Shown here in pieces: positions 1 through 6,959 of a DNA stretch of 64,000 nt (position 1 is its first letter; the number at the start of each line of letters is the position of its first letter). Below the pieces are notes generated by a model. That model was not told where the DNA came from. It searched no databases and worked only from the letters and a program-made list of their open reading frames with translations. This stretch comes from Armatimonadota bacterium. GTDB taxonomy: Bacteria; Armatimonadota; Zipacnadia; UBA1398; JAKPQA01. The translations under genes and the position numbers were made by a program. The stretch is taken from contig JAKPQA010000068.1 in assembly GCA_029547025.1 (NCBI GenBank), forward strand, positions 1 through 64,000, in the 5' to 3' direction.

Positions 1-76
1 GCTTCAACGTCGGCACTGGTCCCGCGCGAGGGTGTGGGCCGCGCCGCGAGCAGAACCGGCGAGGCCTCGACCGCGT

Positions 77-105
77 TTGACAACAGAGGTCCGAGTGCGT
101 ATAAT
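77..105 (+). promoter_or_regulatory. Sigma-70 promoter of the tRNA-Glu gene
   Basis: TTGACA at 77-82 and TATAAT at 100-105 are separated by 17 nt, an exact match to the sigma-70 consensus in both boxes and spacing. Transcription should start near 112, about 50 nt before the mature tRNA. The 76 bases to the left show nothing I can name. Confidence 0.9.
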
Positions 106-161
106 CTCTGCCGGTCCGGGTTCCGACGGACCCGCTGCTCCGCAGCGGTCGTGTGGCTGGT

Positions 162-234
162 GGCCCCATCGTTCAGTGGCCTAGGACGCTGGGTTCTCAT
201 CCCAGAAACAGGGGTTCGACTCCCCTTGGGGCTA
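162..234 (+). tRNA. tRNA-Glu (anticodon CTC)
   Basis: The cloverleaf is complete. The acceptor arms are GGCCCCA (162-168) and TGGGGCT (227-233) with discriminator A234. The D arm is GTTC/GGAC. The anticodon stem CTGGG/CCCAG closes loop TTCTCAT with CTC at 196-198, which reads GAG (Glu). The T arm is AGGGG-TTCGACT-CCCCT. CCA is not encoded (the sequence continues CCT), and the first acceptor pair is a G-U wobble. The identity elements fit bacterial tRNA-Glu. Confidence 0.95.
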
Positions 235-327
235 CCTCGGTTCACCCCATCGGCTTCTGGCTGGACTCGCGGGCGCCGAAGGCGGCGTGTGGAGGTATGG
301 AGTTTCCGCGGGTTCTTGGAGGTTGCC

Positions 328-1473
328 GTGAGTCCTGCGGTGCCGTGCCGTGTCTTCCGTGTCGGTCTGCTCGCTGCGGCGCTTCTCGCGTGGTTCCCCG
401 CCTTGGCCTCCGCCTACGATGACACGCTGGTTCAGGCGGCGGAGACCCTACGCAGCTACGAACTGCAGTACGGAGTCGATCCCGCTCTGACGCTCGATGT
501 GGCGCTCCGCACACCCATGGCTAACGCCGACCGGTATGTTCGGGTCATCGCCATCCTTCGCGGTGTCCAGGGCGGAACGGGGCAGATGGCGCGGCTGTAC
601 GTGGAGTTTGACGGCCGTTCGGCGTGGTTCCCGGTCGCTTCCGCCCCGAGCCTGGAGACCGGAGAGTTTGTGCGGCTTCTGGTTCGGGTGCCGGCCGCTA
701 TGGCGTCTGACGCGACACCCATGGTGATTGCGTGGGCACCGGAGGCCCTCCTCGCCGCCGTGCCGCAGGCGTTGGCGGATGGCGGCGGCGGCGCGCCGGG
801 GCCCGCCTCGGCCGCGGGCGCGTGGGACCCACTTCAGCCGGGCCAGGTGATCGCGCAGAGTGCCGCGCCCCGGGGCGGGGAAGCCGCGGCGCGCACGTTC
901 CATCAGCCCGGCCTCACGCCGGGCGCCGCGGAAGCGACGGCCCATGCGGCGGGTGCAGGAAGTGGGGGGTACTACGCCGCCTCCACGGACGAGTGGGCTC
1001 AGTTCCGATCGTATGTCAACCTGGCGCGGCACCTGAACCCGAGGCTGAGCGAACAAGAGGCGAGCCTGATCGCTCAGTGCCTGTTCGCCTACTGTGCTCG
1101 TTTCGGGGTGCCCCGCCCCGTCATGGCCAGCGTGATCTACGCGGAGTCGCGGTTTAACCCTCGGGCCAAGTCGCCGGCGGGCGCGCTGGGGCTTTGCCAG
1201 CTCATGCCCGGTACCGCCGCCGGCATGGGCCTGAGCTCACCGTATGACATCAACCAGAGCATCTATGGCGGGACGCTCTATCTGGCTCGTCAGATGCAGC
1301 GCTTCTACCCCCGCGCCGGCCAGCGGTGCCTCGAGCACGCTCTGGCGGCGTACAATGCGGGTCCCGGAGCCGTCGAGGAGTACAATGGCGTGCCGCCCTA
1401 CGCCGAGACACAGCGGTACATTCGCACGGTGGCCCGCATGTGCTCCGAGTTGTCGCGCCTGGGCTATCGCTAG
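328..1473 (+). CDS. Exported lytic transglycosylase (SLT domain)
   Basis: 381 aa, predicted to cleave the MurNAc-GlcNAc bond of peptidoglycan outside the cytoplasm. I start it at GTG 328 because GGAGG lies at 318-322 and the first 30 residues then form a signal peptide ending ALASA; the open frame runs back through the tRNA, so the longer start is wrong. Residues about 35-135 form an unassigned domain and about 150-220 are Gly/Ala/Pro-rich. The C-terminal 120 residues are a classic SLT domain: AESRFNP with catalytic Glu273, ALGLCQLMP, and ALAAYNAGPGAVEEYNG. It lies just downstream of the tRNA and may share its promoter. Confidence 0.9.
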   Translation: MSPAVPCRVFRVGLLAAALLAWFPALASAYDDTLVQAAETLRSYELQYGVDPALTLDVALRTPMANADRYVRVIAILRGVQGGTGQMARLYVEFDGRSAWFPVASAPSLETGEFVRLLVRVPAAMASDATPMVIAWAPEALLAAVPQALADGGGGAPGPASAAGAWDPLQPGQVIAQSAAPRGGEAAARTFHQPGLTPGAAEATAHAAGAGSGGYYAASTDEWAQFRSYVNLARHLNPRLSEQEASLIAQCLFAYCARFGVPRPVMASVIYAESRFNPRAKSPAGALGLCQLMPGTAAGMGLSSPYDINQSIYGGTLYLARQMQRFYPRAGQRCLEHALAAYNAGPGAVEEYNGVPPYAETQRYIRTVARMCSELSRLGYR

Positions 1474-1582
1474 GGCGCCGACGGGCAAGGGATTCCCTGC
1501 ATCGCCTCCGAATAGCCGGGATGGTACAGCGTGGCTCGTGCCTGGGCCCGCGCACTCGTGCGCAGGGGCTGGGGAGATGATC

Positions 1583-1924
1583 ATGGCGGGTCATGATTGC
1601 TCCCGTCAGGTTGGGCAAGCCATCGACAACCTGGTGAAGTTGGAGCTCGTGATGTTCTTTCACGAGAACCCGGAGACGCTCGATGACGCCTGCGGCATCT
1701 CGCGGCGCCTCGGGTATTCGCCCGAGGTGATCGAGTCGTTCATGCCCGAGCTGGTGGCTGCTGGGCTCCTGATGCAGCATGGGCAGGGGCCCGGGGCGTT
1801 GTACCGTTACACTCAGGACCCCGAGGTGCGCCGAGTGGTGGAGGGGGACTACTCGTCACGCTACCAGACCAAAGCGGAGCGGAGGCGCCTCGAGTCGGCT
1901 TTGGCGGCGAAGGGCGTAGTGTAG
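1583..1924 (+). CDS. Small winged-helix-like protein coupled to a KaiC-like ATPase
   Basis: 113 aa from ATG 1583, chosen because GGGGAG (1571-1576) sits 6 nt upstream; ATG 1577 is also in frame but has no room for a ribosome site. Residues about 10-75 read like a helix-turn-helix or winged-helix fold (VKLELVMFFHENPETLDDA, then ISRRLGYSPEVIESFMPELV and AAGLLMQ), the pattern of MarR/ArsR-like and Rrf2-like domains. The C-terminus is charged. Its stop is immediately followed by the ATG of the KaiC-like gene at 1925, so the two are surely translated together. The DNA-binding role is inferred from the fold pattern only; it could equally be a protein-protein adaptor. Confidence 0.65.
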   Translation: MAGHDCSRQVGQAIDNLVKLELVMFFHENPETLDDACGISRRLGYSPEVIESFMPELVAAGLLMQHGQGPGALYRYTQDPEVRRVVEGDYSSRYQTKAERRRLESALAAKGVV

Positions 1925-3331
1925 ATGGCGAGAGCGAAGCTCGGGGTAGCGGGACTCGACGCGATCCTCCACGGCGGCGTCGTGCCGGGCAATGCCATCC
2001 TGGTGGAGGGGACGCCCGGGGCCGGCAAGACTACGCTGGGTATGCAGTTCATCTATGCGGGGATCACCCAGCACAATGAGCCCGGCCTGATCGTCACGTT
2101 CGAGGAGTTTCCCAGCCAGATGTACCGTGATGCGGGCATGCTGGGTTGGGATCTTCAGGCACTCGCCAATGAGAACAAGCTGAAGATCATCTCGACGTCG
2201 CCGGCGGTGTTCCGTCAGGAGACGGCGGGGCCCAGTGGTCTGATCACGCAGATGGCTCGCGAGATCGGCGCCGAACGGGTGATGGTGGATTCGATCTCGC
2301 ATTTCCAGCGGCTGACCCAGGACCCGGCGGAGCAGCGTGAGATCTTCAACTCGTTGGTGAACATGCTCAAGCGGGGCGGGTTCACGGCCATGTTCACCAA
2401 GGAGGTCAAGTCGCGCTCGGGCGACGAGGTTTCGTTCGAGGAGTATGCGTCGGACACGGCGCTTCGCCTGACCTACGAGGTGGAGGCATCGACGCAGCGG
2501 GCCCGTTATGTGGAGGTTGTGAAGGCGCGGGGACAGGACTTCATCCCGGGCAAGCACAGCTTCCTGATAGGCCGCGGAGGCATCACGGTGTTTCCGTCGG
2601 TGGCGCTTTCGACCGACGATGACGCGGCGAAGGCCCACATCGAGCGGATTGACTCCGGGATACCGGGGTTGGATGAGATGCTCCACGGGGGACTCATCCG
2701 CGCCTGGTCGCTGTTGCTCGTTGGCCCGGCCGGCTCGGGCAAGACCATCTTCGGTCTGCAGTCGGTCTGCTTCGCCGCATCGAAGGGCGAGTCGTGTCTG
2801 TTCCTGAGCTTGCGAGAGAGGCCTTCGATGCTTCGGGCGACGGCCGAGAGCTTATCGATGCCTCTTGGAACTCGGGGGGGGGGCTCGGTGGATTTGGTCT
2901 ACCAGGCGCCGCTCCCGCTGAACCCCTATGCTTTGGTATATCGATTGCTGCAGTGGATCGACCGCAAGCACTACACGCGCGTGGTGATCGACAGTCTGGA
3001 CGATCTCTCGGGGGGCCTAGGGGACCCGGGGCGTGCCCTGTCGCTCATCCGCCTCGTGCTCGACGAGTTGCGGCGTCGTGGGGTCACCTCGATCCTCATC
3101 TGGGGCAGCCGGAGCGGAGACGAGGCGGGCACCGTGGCCAGCACCCCTCAGTCGGGCCTGGTGGACGCCATCATCAGTCTGCGGTTTGTGGAGTCGCAGG
3201 GAGTGGTGCGCTCGGGCCTGGCGATTCTCAAGAGCCGGGGCACGGCACACAGCACCGATATTCGCCCGTACCAGATCACGTCGCAGGGCCTGAGTGTCGT
3301 CTCGAGGCGCGTTACGGTGTATGACGACTAG
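1925..3331 (+). CDS. Two-domain KaiC/RAD55-type RecA-superfamily ATPase
   Basis: 468 aa with two tandem KaiC domains. Domain 1 has Walker A GTPGAGKTTLG near residue 33, the TFEE catalytic pair and Walker B RVMVDS. Domain 2 has LDEMLHGGLIRAWS, Walker A GPAGSGKTIFG near residue 272 and Walker B VVIDSLDD. In domain 2 the usual acidic pair is FLSLRERP, so the first Glu is an Arg. The Ser-Thr autophosphorylation pair of cyanobacterial KaiC aligns by eye to Ser-Gly before LVDAIISLRF, so a clock role is unlikely. No kaiA or kaiB is nearby. It is probably an ATP-driven signalling protein working with the upstream winged-helix-like partner. Confidence 0.85.
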   Translation: MARAKLGVAGLDAILHGGVVPGNAILVEGTPGAGKTTLGMQFIYAGITQHNEPGLIVTFEEFPSQMYRDAGMLGWDLQALANENKLKIISTSPAVFRQETAGPSGLITQMAREIGAERVMVDSISHFQRLTQDPAEQREIFNSLVNMLKRGGFTAMFTKEVKSRSGDEVSFEEYASDTALRLTYEVEASTQRARYVEVVKARGQDFIPGKHSFLIGRGGITVFPSVALSTDDDAAKAHIERIDSGIPGLDEMLHGGLIRAWSLLLVGPAGSGKTIFGLQSVCFAASKGESCLFLSLRERPSMLRATAESLSMPLGTRGGGSVDLVYQAPLPLNPYALVYRLLQWIDRKHYTRVVIDSLDDLSGGLGDPGRALSLIRLVLDELRRRGVTSILIWGSRSGDEAGTVASTPQSGLVDAIISLRFVESQGVVRSGLAILKSRGTAHSTDIRPYQITSQGLSVVSRRVTVYDD

Positions 3332-3430
3332 CCCGGGAAGCGGACGCCCTACCGCCTGGCGGCCCGTTCGAGTCTCCTATGCGATCGAGACACCCAGTGT
3401 GGAGGTGTGGGGCCACGCGGCCCGCGGTTC

Positions 3431-3838
3431 ATGATCAGGGGCGTCGGAGTGGATATCATCGAGGTCGGGCGGGTTGAGGAAGCGCTGACACGGCGGCCCA
3501 GACTCCTGCGGCGGCTGTTCACCCCGGCGGAAGTGGCGTACTGCCGCTCGAAGCCGGCATCCCAGTACTCACACTTCGCCGGTCGTTTCGCGGCGAAGGA
3601 AGCGGTCGCCAAGGCTCTGGGGAGATCGTGTGCGTGGCATGATGTGGTCGTGTCTCACGACCCGCTCGGGAGGCCGGTGGTTGAGTTGTCCGGCCGGGCC
3701 CGGGAGGCCGTGGGCGATGGCACCATTACGCTGACCATATCACACTCACGGGACTATGCCGTCGCCTATGCGGTGTTCGATGTGAGCCCCCCCGCCGACC
3801 GGTCTCGGCCGGAGCGCCCTGATGAGGAGCCCGCCTGA
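3431..3838 (+). CDS. acpS: Holo-[acyl-carrier-protein] synthase
   Basis: 135 aa, transfers 4'-phosphopantetheine from CoA to acyl carrier protein. The family signature GVGVDIIEVGRV carries Asp8, and FAAKEAVAKALG carries Glu57, the two Mg-binding residues. TLTISHSRDYAVAYAV is the usual C-terminal strand, followed by a Pro/Glu-rich tail of about 15 residues. I prefer ATG 3431 because it gives the canonical N-terminus; GTG 3407 would add eight residues, and neither start has a well-spaced ribosome site (GGAGG at 3401-3405 abuts the GTG). It is followed closely by the translin-family gene. Confidence 0.9.
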   Translation: MIRGVGVDIIEVGRVEEALTRRPRLLRRLFTPAEVAYCRSKPASQYSHFAGRFAAKEAVAKALGRSCAWHDVVVSHDPLGRPVVELSGRAREAVGDGTITLTISHSRDYAVAYAVFDVSPPADRSRPERPDEEPA

Positions 3839-3847
3839 TGGAGGTGC

Positions 3848-4504
3848 ATGGCGATCCACGACGATTTTGGGGATATCGCTGAGTCGATCCGCGCGCGAAT
3901 GGATGTGATCGACACAACTCGGGAGTTTGCATACACCGAGTCGCGACAGATCGTGCGCGACTCGGCTGCGGCGATACGGGCGACTCACCGCGGCGACGGT
4001 GCCATGGCCGCGGAGGCTTTGGCGCGCACGGCCGAGGCGGTGCGCGTTCTCCTCGGGCGGCTCGCCGGCGAGCCCATCCTGTACGGGGCGGGCTTCGTGC
4101 AGGACGCGATCAAGGAGTATGTCGAGGCAGCAGTCACTTCGTGTCTGGAGGCCGAGGCGCCGCTTCCCTCACCCGTCGAGCTGCGGGTGCCGGAGGCTGC
4201 CTACCTCAATGGTGTGGCCGAGGCGGTCATGGAGATCCGCCGGCACATTGTTGATGAGATCCGTCTGGAACGACTGTCGGAGGCCGAACGCAAGCTCGAG
4301 CGGGCCGAGGACATCTACCATGTCCTGATGAGCTTCGACTACCCCGATGCGGTGGCCCTGGGGCTTCGGCGGCGGCTCGACACGGTACGGTCGGTACTGG
4401 AGCGCACCCGTTCCGATGTGGTGACTGCCATTCGTCAGGCGTCGCTCGAACGGAAGATGGCCTCCCTGGAGTCGCGGCTCTCGCCCTCGTCTCTCGGCGA
4501 CTAG
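3848..4504 (+). CDS. Translin-family protein
   Basis: 218 aa, all-helical, with the translin pattern: an N-terminal helix ending in the repeated Arg/Ala-rich segment, FVQDAIKEYVEA, then YLNGVAEAVMEIRRHIVDEI, and the C-terminal FDYPDAVALGLRRRLDTVR followed by LERTRSDV. Eukaryotic translins bind single-stranded nucleic acid and, with TRAX, cleave RNA; archaeal homologues are often labelled haloacid dehalogenase-like. I see no TRAX-type acidic catalytic cluster, so binding rather than cleavage is the safer guess. GGAGG at 3840-3844 precedes the ATG, 9 nt after acpS ends. Translin-family genes are uncommon in bacteria, so this may be acquired. Confidence 0.75.
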   Translation: MAIHDDFGDIAESIRARMDVIDTTREFAYTESRQIVRDSAAAIRATHRGDGAMAAEALARTAEAVRVLLGRLAGEPILYGAGFVQDAIKEYVEAAVTSCLEAEAPLPSPVELRVPEAAYLNGVAEAVMEIRRHIVDEIRLERLSEAERKLERAEDIYHVLMSFDYPDAVALGLRRRLDTVRSVLERTRSDVVTAIRQASLERKMASLESRLSPSSLGD

Positions 4505-4512
4505 GACAGGCC

Positions 4513-5358
4513 ATGGCCCACATCGCTCCGGAAGACCAGATGGTGATCGAGAGCCCCGAGCAGGTCGAGGTGGTCATGGAGCTGGCCGGCCTGGGGTCGC
4601 GGTTTGCGGCGGCTCTGCTCGATACCATGTGCCTCGCAGCCCTGATGGTGCTGGCTGGTCTTCTTCTATGGGGCATGGCCGCGCTGGTGGCGCATTCGGG
4701 CGGAAGCGGCGCGCTGGCGTCGTTGGGCGGGCTCGGGCTGGCGTTGGCGATCGCGCTGGGGTTCGGGGTGTTTCTGGCGTACTACATCGTGTGCGAGATG
4801 CGGCTCAACGGCCAGACACCGGGCAAGCGCGTGGTTGGGATCCGGGTGGTTCGGGATAATGGCCAGCCGGTCCGCCTCCTGGATTCGGCGTTGCGGAACC
4901 TCATCCGTTTTTTCGAGGCGACGGCTGGGGCCTATTCGCTGACCTTCATCTGCTTACTCGTGACGGCCCGTCGAAAACGCCTGGGCGACCTCGCTGCGGG
5001 CACGATCGTGGTCCGAGCGACGTCACCTCAGGCGCCGGCCCTGCTCACCACAGACCTGTCGGCGATCGGGCTGCCGCCCGAGTGGTGCACGGCCATCGAA
5101 GAGAATGTGGGGGAAGTCAGCCAGCAGGAGTACGAGTTCATCGGCAATCTGGTGGAGCGCGCGAGCCGGCTCCCGTACCAGGTGGTCACCCGCATGGCCG
5201 TGGACACCGCGTGGCCACTGATGCAGCGAATGGGGATCTTGGTGACGCCCGAGCAGATGGTCTCGCCGACCCTGTATTACCGGTTCCTGCAGGGCGTGGC
5301 GCTGGCGTACGCGCAGCGGAGTTCGCGAGCTCAAGGGCCCTCGACACCGAACCACTGA
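4513..5358 (+). CDS. RDD-family membrane protein
   Basis: 281 aa. The RDD pattern is clear: GLGSRFAAALLDT starts the first membrane helix, a second helix follows (LALAIALGFGVFLAYYI), then the conserved NGQTPGKRVVGIRVV loop, a third segment around RNLIRFF, and KRLGDLAAGTIVV. The last 90 residues are soluble and unassigned. RDD proteins are thought to be transporters or membrane anchors of unknown substrate; some have been linked to sodium/proton exchange. The start is 8 nt after the translin-family stop, so the two are probably co-transcribed. Confidence 0.8.
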   Translation: MAHIAPEDQMVIESPEQVEVVMELAGLGSRFAAALLDTMCLAALMVLAGLLLWGMAALVAHSGGSGALASLGGLGLALAIALGFGVFLAYYIVCEMRLNGQTPGKRVVGIRVVRDNGQPVRLLDSALRNLIRFFEATAGAYSLTFICLLVTARRKRLGDLAAGTIVVRATSPQAPALLTTDLSAIGLPPEWCTAIEENVGEVSQQEYEFIGNLVERASRLPYQVVTRMAVDTAWPLMQRMGILVTPEQMVSPTLYYRFLQGVALAYAQRSSRAQGPSTPNH

Positions 5359-5413
5359 TCGGGGGCTCGTGATCGCCTACTGGCCGCGTAGATCCCAGCG
5401 CGGGAATACGGGT

Positions 5414-5443
5414 TTGACACTCCCGTTTGGGCGAGTGTAGTAT
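5414..5443 (+). promoter_or_regulatory. Sigma-70 promoter of the corrinoid protein gene
   Basis: TTGACA at 5414-5419 and TAGTAT at 5438-5443 have an 18-nt spacer. The predicted start near 5450 leaves a leader of about 135 nt before the ATG at 5585. Confidence 0.7.
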
Positions 5444-5449
5444 GCACCC

Positions 5450-5584
5450 GCCTTGGGTTTAGGTCTCCTTCCCTGGGCCGCGCGTGGCGTGGCGCCTGGT
5501 TAGGGGACCGGGAGCTCTGGGCGTGGTGGCCTGGCCGCGTGGGCCGGGCAGACGGACTCTCGATTGCAGTCTGGAGGAACGGGC
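5450..5584 (+). promoter_or_regulatory. GC-rich structured leader of the corrinoid protein gene
   Basis: Two hairpins can be drawn: CCTGGT (5495-5500) with ACCGGG (5507-5512), and CCTGGCC (5530-5536) with GGCCGGG (5542-5548), each with one G-U pair. I looked for the conserved cobalamin-riboswitch boxes and did not find them. The ribosome site GGAGG is at 5573-5577. A regulatory role is a guess. Confidence 0.3.
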
Positions 5585-6220
5585 ATGGCAGACTTGCAGG
5601 GCCTGGCCGACGCGGTGATCCGCGGGGACGCGAAGACCGCGGAGGCGCTTACCAAGGCCGCCATTGACGAGGGTGTCGGTGCGGCAGACATCGTCAACAG
5701 CGGACTGATCGCTGGTATGAACGTTGTGGGCGAGAAGTTCAAGAACAACGAGTTCTATGTTCCTGAGGTGCTGATCGCAGCCCGCGCCATGAAGACCGCC
5801 ATGGCTCTCGTGAAGCCGCTCCTCGCGGAGCAGGACGTGAAGCCTGTTGCCAAGGTAGCCATCGGGACCGTCAAGGGTGACCTCCACGACATCGGGAAGA
5901 ACTTGGTGGCCATGATGCTCGAGGGCGCCGGTTTCGAGGTGCTCGACCTGGGTGTGGACGTGTCGCCGGATCAGTTCGTGGCCTCGGTGTCCAACGATGG
6001 TGTCCAGTTGGTCGCCATGTCGGCGCTGCTGACGACGACGATGCCGGGGATGAAGGACACAGTGGAGGCGCTGGCGGAGGCCGGCCTCCGCGGCAAAGCC
6101 AAAGTCATGATCGGCGGGGCGCCGGTGACCCAGAACTACTGCGACGAGATCGGGGCAGACGGGTATGCGCCGGACGCGGCCTCCGCGGTGGACAAGGCCA
6201 AGGAGCTTCTCGGCGTCTAG
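5585..6220 (+). CDS. Corrinoid (cobalamin-binding) methyltransfer protein
   Basis: 211 aa, the vitamin B12-carrying subunit of a methyltransferase system (MtbC/MttC/MtgC-like). The N-terminal 90 residues are the helical methionine-synthase-type cap. The Rossmann B12 domain follows, with GDLHDIGKN carrying the cobalt ligand His101 (DxHxxG), then MLEGAGFEVLDLGVDV, a run of Ser-Ala-Leu-Leu-Thr-Thr, and MIGGAPVTQNYCDEIGADGYAPDA. Start ATG 5585 has GGAGG 8 nt upstream. No methyltransferase partner lies next to it; a UroD-family methyltransferase is encoded at 58692. It has its own promoter and terminator, so it is monocistronic. Confidence 0.93.
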   Translation: MADLQGLADAVIRGDAKTAEALTKAAIDEGVGAADIVNSGLIAGMNVVGEKFKNNEFYVPEVLIAARAMKTAMALVKPLLAEQDVKPVAKVAIGTVKGDLHDIGKNLVAMMLEGAGFEVLDLGVDVSPDQFVASVSNDGVQLVAMSALLTTTMPGMKDTVEALAEAGLRGKAKVMIGGAPVTQNYCDEIGADGYAPDAASAVDKAKELLGV

Positions 6221-6299
6221 GTCGCTGCACTGAGCCCCGACGAGGGTCGTCACGATGTCTCTGGCCCCTACAGACCCCCAATGGTCTTTCGAACACATG

Positions 6300-6335
6300 C
6301 TGCCCCTCGCCGGATGCTACGGCGGGGGGCAGTTT
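6300..6335 (+). terminator. Hairpin terminator after the corrinoid gene
   Basis: A 13-bp stem (6300-6312 with 6320-6332, one T-G wobble) with a 7-nt loop, followed by TTT, 80 nt after the corrinoid stop. The T-run is short but the stem is very stable. Confidence 0.7.
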
Positions 6336-6368
6336 CCGCTATGTTGCCCGGCCGGCGAGGAGTAGCCG

Positions 6369-6959
6369 ATGGCGGCAGACCACAGACCTGTCCAGCGCCA
6401 CTGGGTGCGGCGGCTCGGCCTGCTCCTGACGCTGGGATTCCTGCTGTCGGTCATCTTGCTGCGCTACACAACCTACGATTCCGTGATCGTTGTCGGCGAG
6501 TCCATGAGCCCAGGGCTGCAGGAGAACGATCGTCTGTGGGCCAACCGCCTGGCGTACCGGAAAGCTCCCCCACGGCGTGGCGACATCGTGATTGTGCTGC
6601 CTGCCGGTGAGGACGCCATCGAGATCAAGCGGGTGATCGGCCTCCCCGGCGATGTCGTGGTGGTGTCCATGGGGCAGCTTTTCATCAACGGTGTGCTCGT
6701 CAGAGAGAGCTATCTCAAGGAGCCCATGCAACTGGACACATGGCCCTTCCCCGTGCTGGTTCCCGACCGGGCCGTGTTCGTGATGGGTGACAATCGCAAC
6801 TTCAGCCGGGATTCCCGCGACTTTGGTCCGGTCCCGCTGGGGGAGGTCCGGGCGAAGGCGACTCGGGTGTTTTTCCCCTTCGACAGAGCTCGCCGCCTCG
6901 TGCCGCCCAAGGAGTTGTCGGATCTCCCGGTGCTCCGGCCCCACGAAGCCGGAGGCTAG
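6369..6959 (+). CDS. lepB: Signal peptidase I
   Basis: 196 aa, a membrane-bound serine protease that removes signal peptides of Sec and Tat substrates. A single N-terminal membrane helix (about 15-32) is followed by VVGESMSPGL with nucleophile Ser45, EIKRVIGLPGD with general-base Lys87, and the C-terminal box VFVMGDNRNFSRDSRDFG. All boxes are in order and the length is normal. GAGGAG at 6357-6362 precedes ATG 6369. Its stop codon overlaps the stop of the convergent TPR gene by 4 bp. Confidence 0.95.
   Translation: MAADHRPVQRHWVRRLGLLLTLGFLLSVILLRYTTYDSVIVVGESMSPGLQENDRLWANRLAYRKAPPRRGDIVIVLPAGEDAIEIKRVIGLPGDVVVVSMGQLFINGVLVRESYLKEPMQLDTWPFPVLVPDRAVFVMGDNRNFSRDSRDFGPVPLGEVRAKATRVFFPFDRARRLVPPKELSDLPVLRPHEAGG

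Noticed and set aside
34-327. Upstream extension of the lytic transglycosylase frame
   Set aside because: It runs through the promoter and the tRNA, has no family similarity, and GTG 328 has a good ribosome site and signal peptide.
448-1056. Long minus-strand ORF inside the lytic transglycosylase gene
   Set aside because: High-GC shadow frame with Arg/Gly/Pro-rich composition and no motif.
5450-5584. Cobalamin riboswitch ahead of the corrinoid gene
   Set aside because: The conserved B12-box sequences are not visible, so I list only a structured leader.
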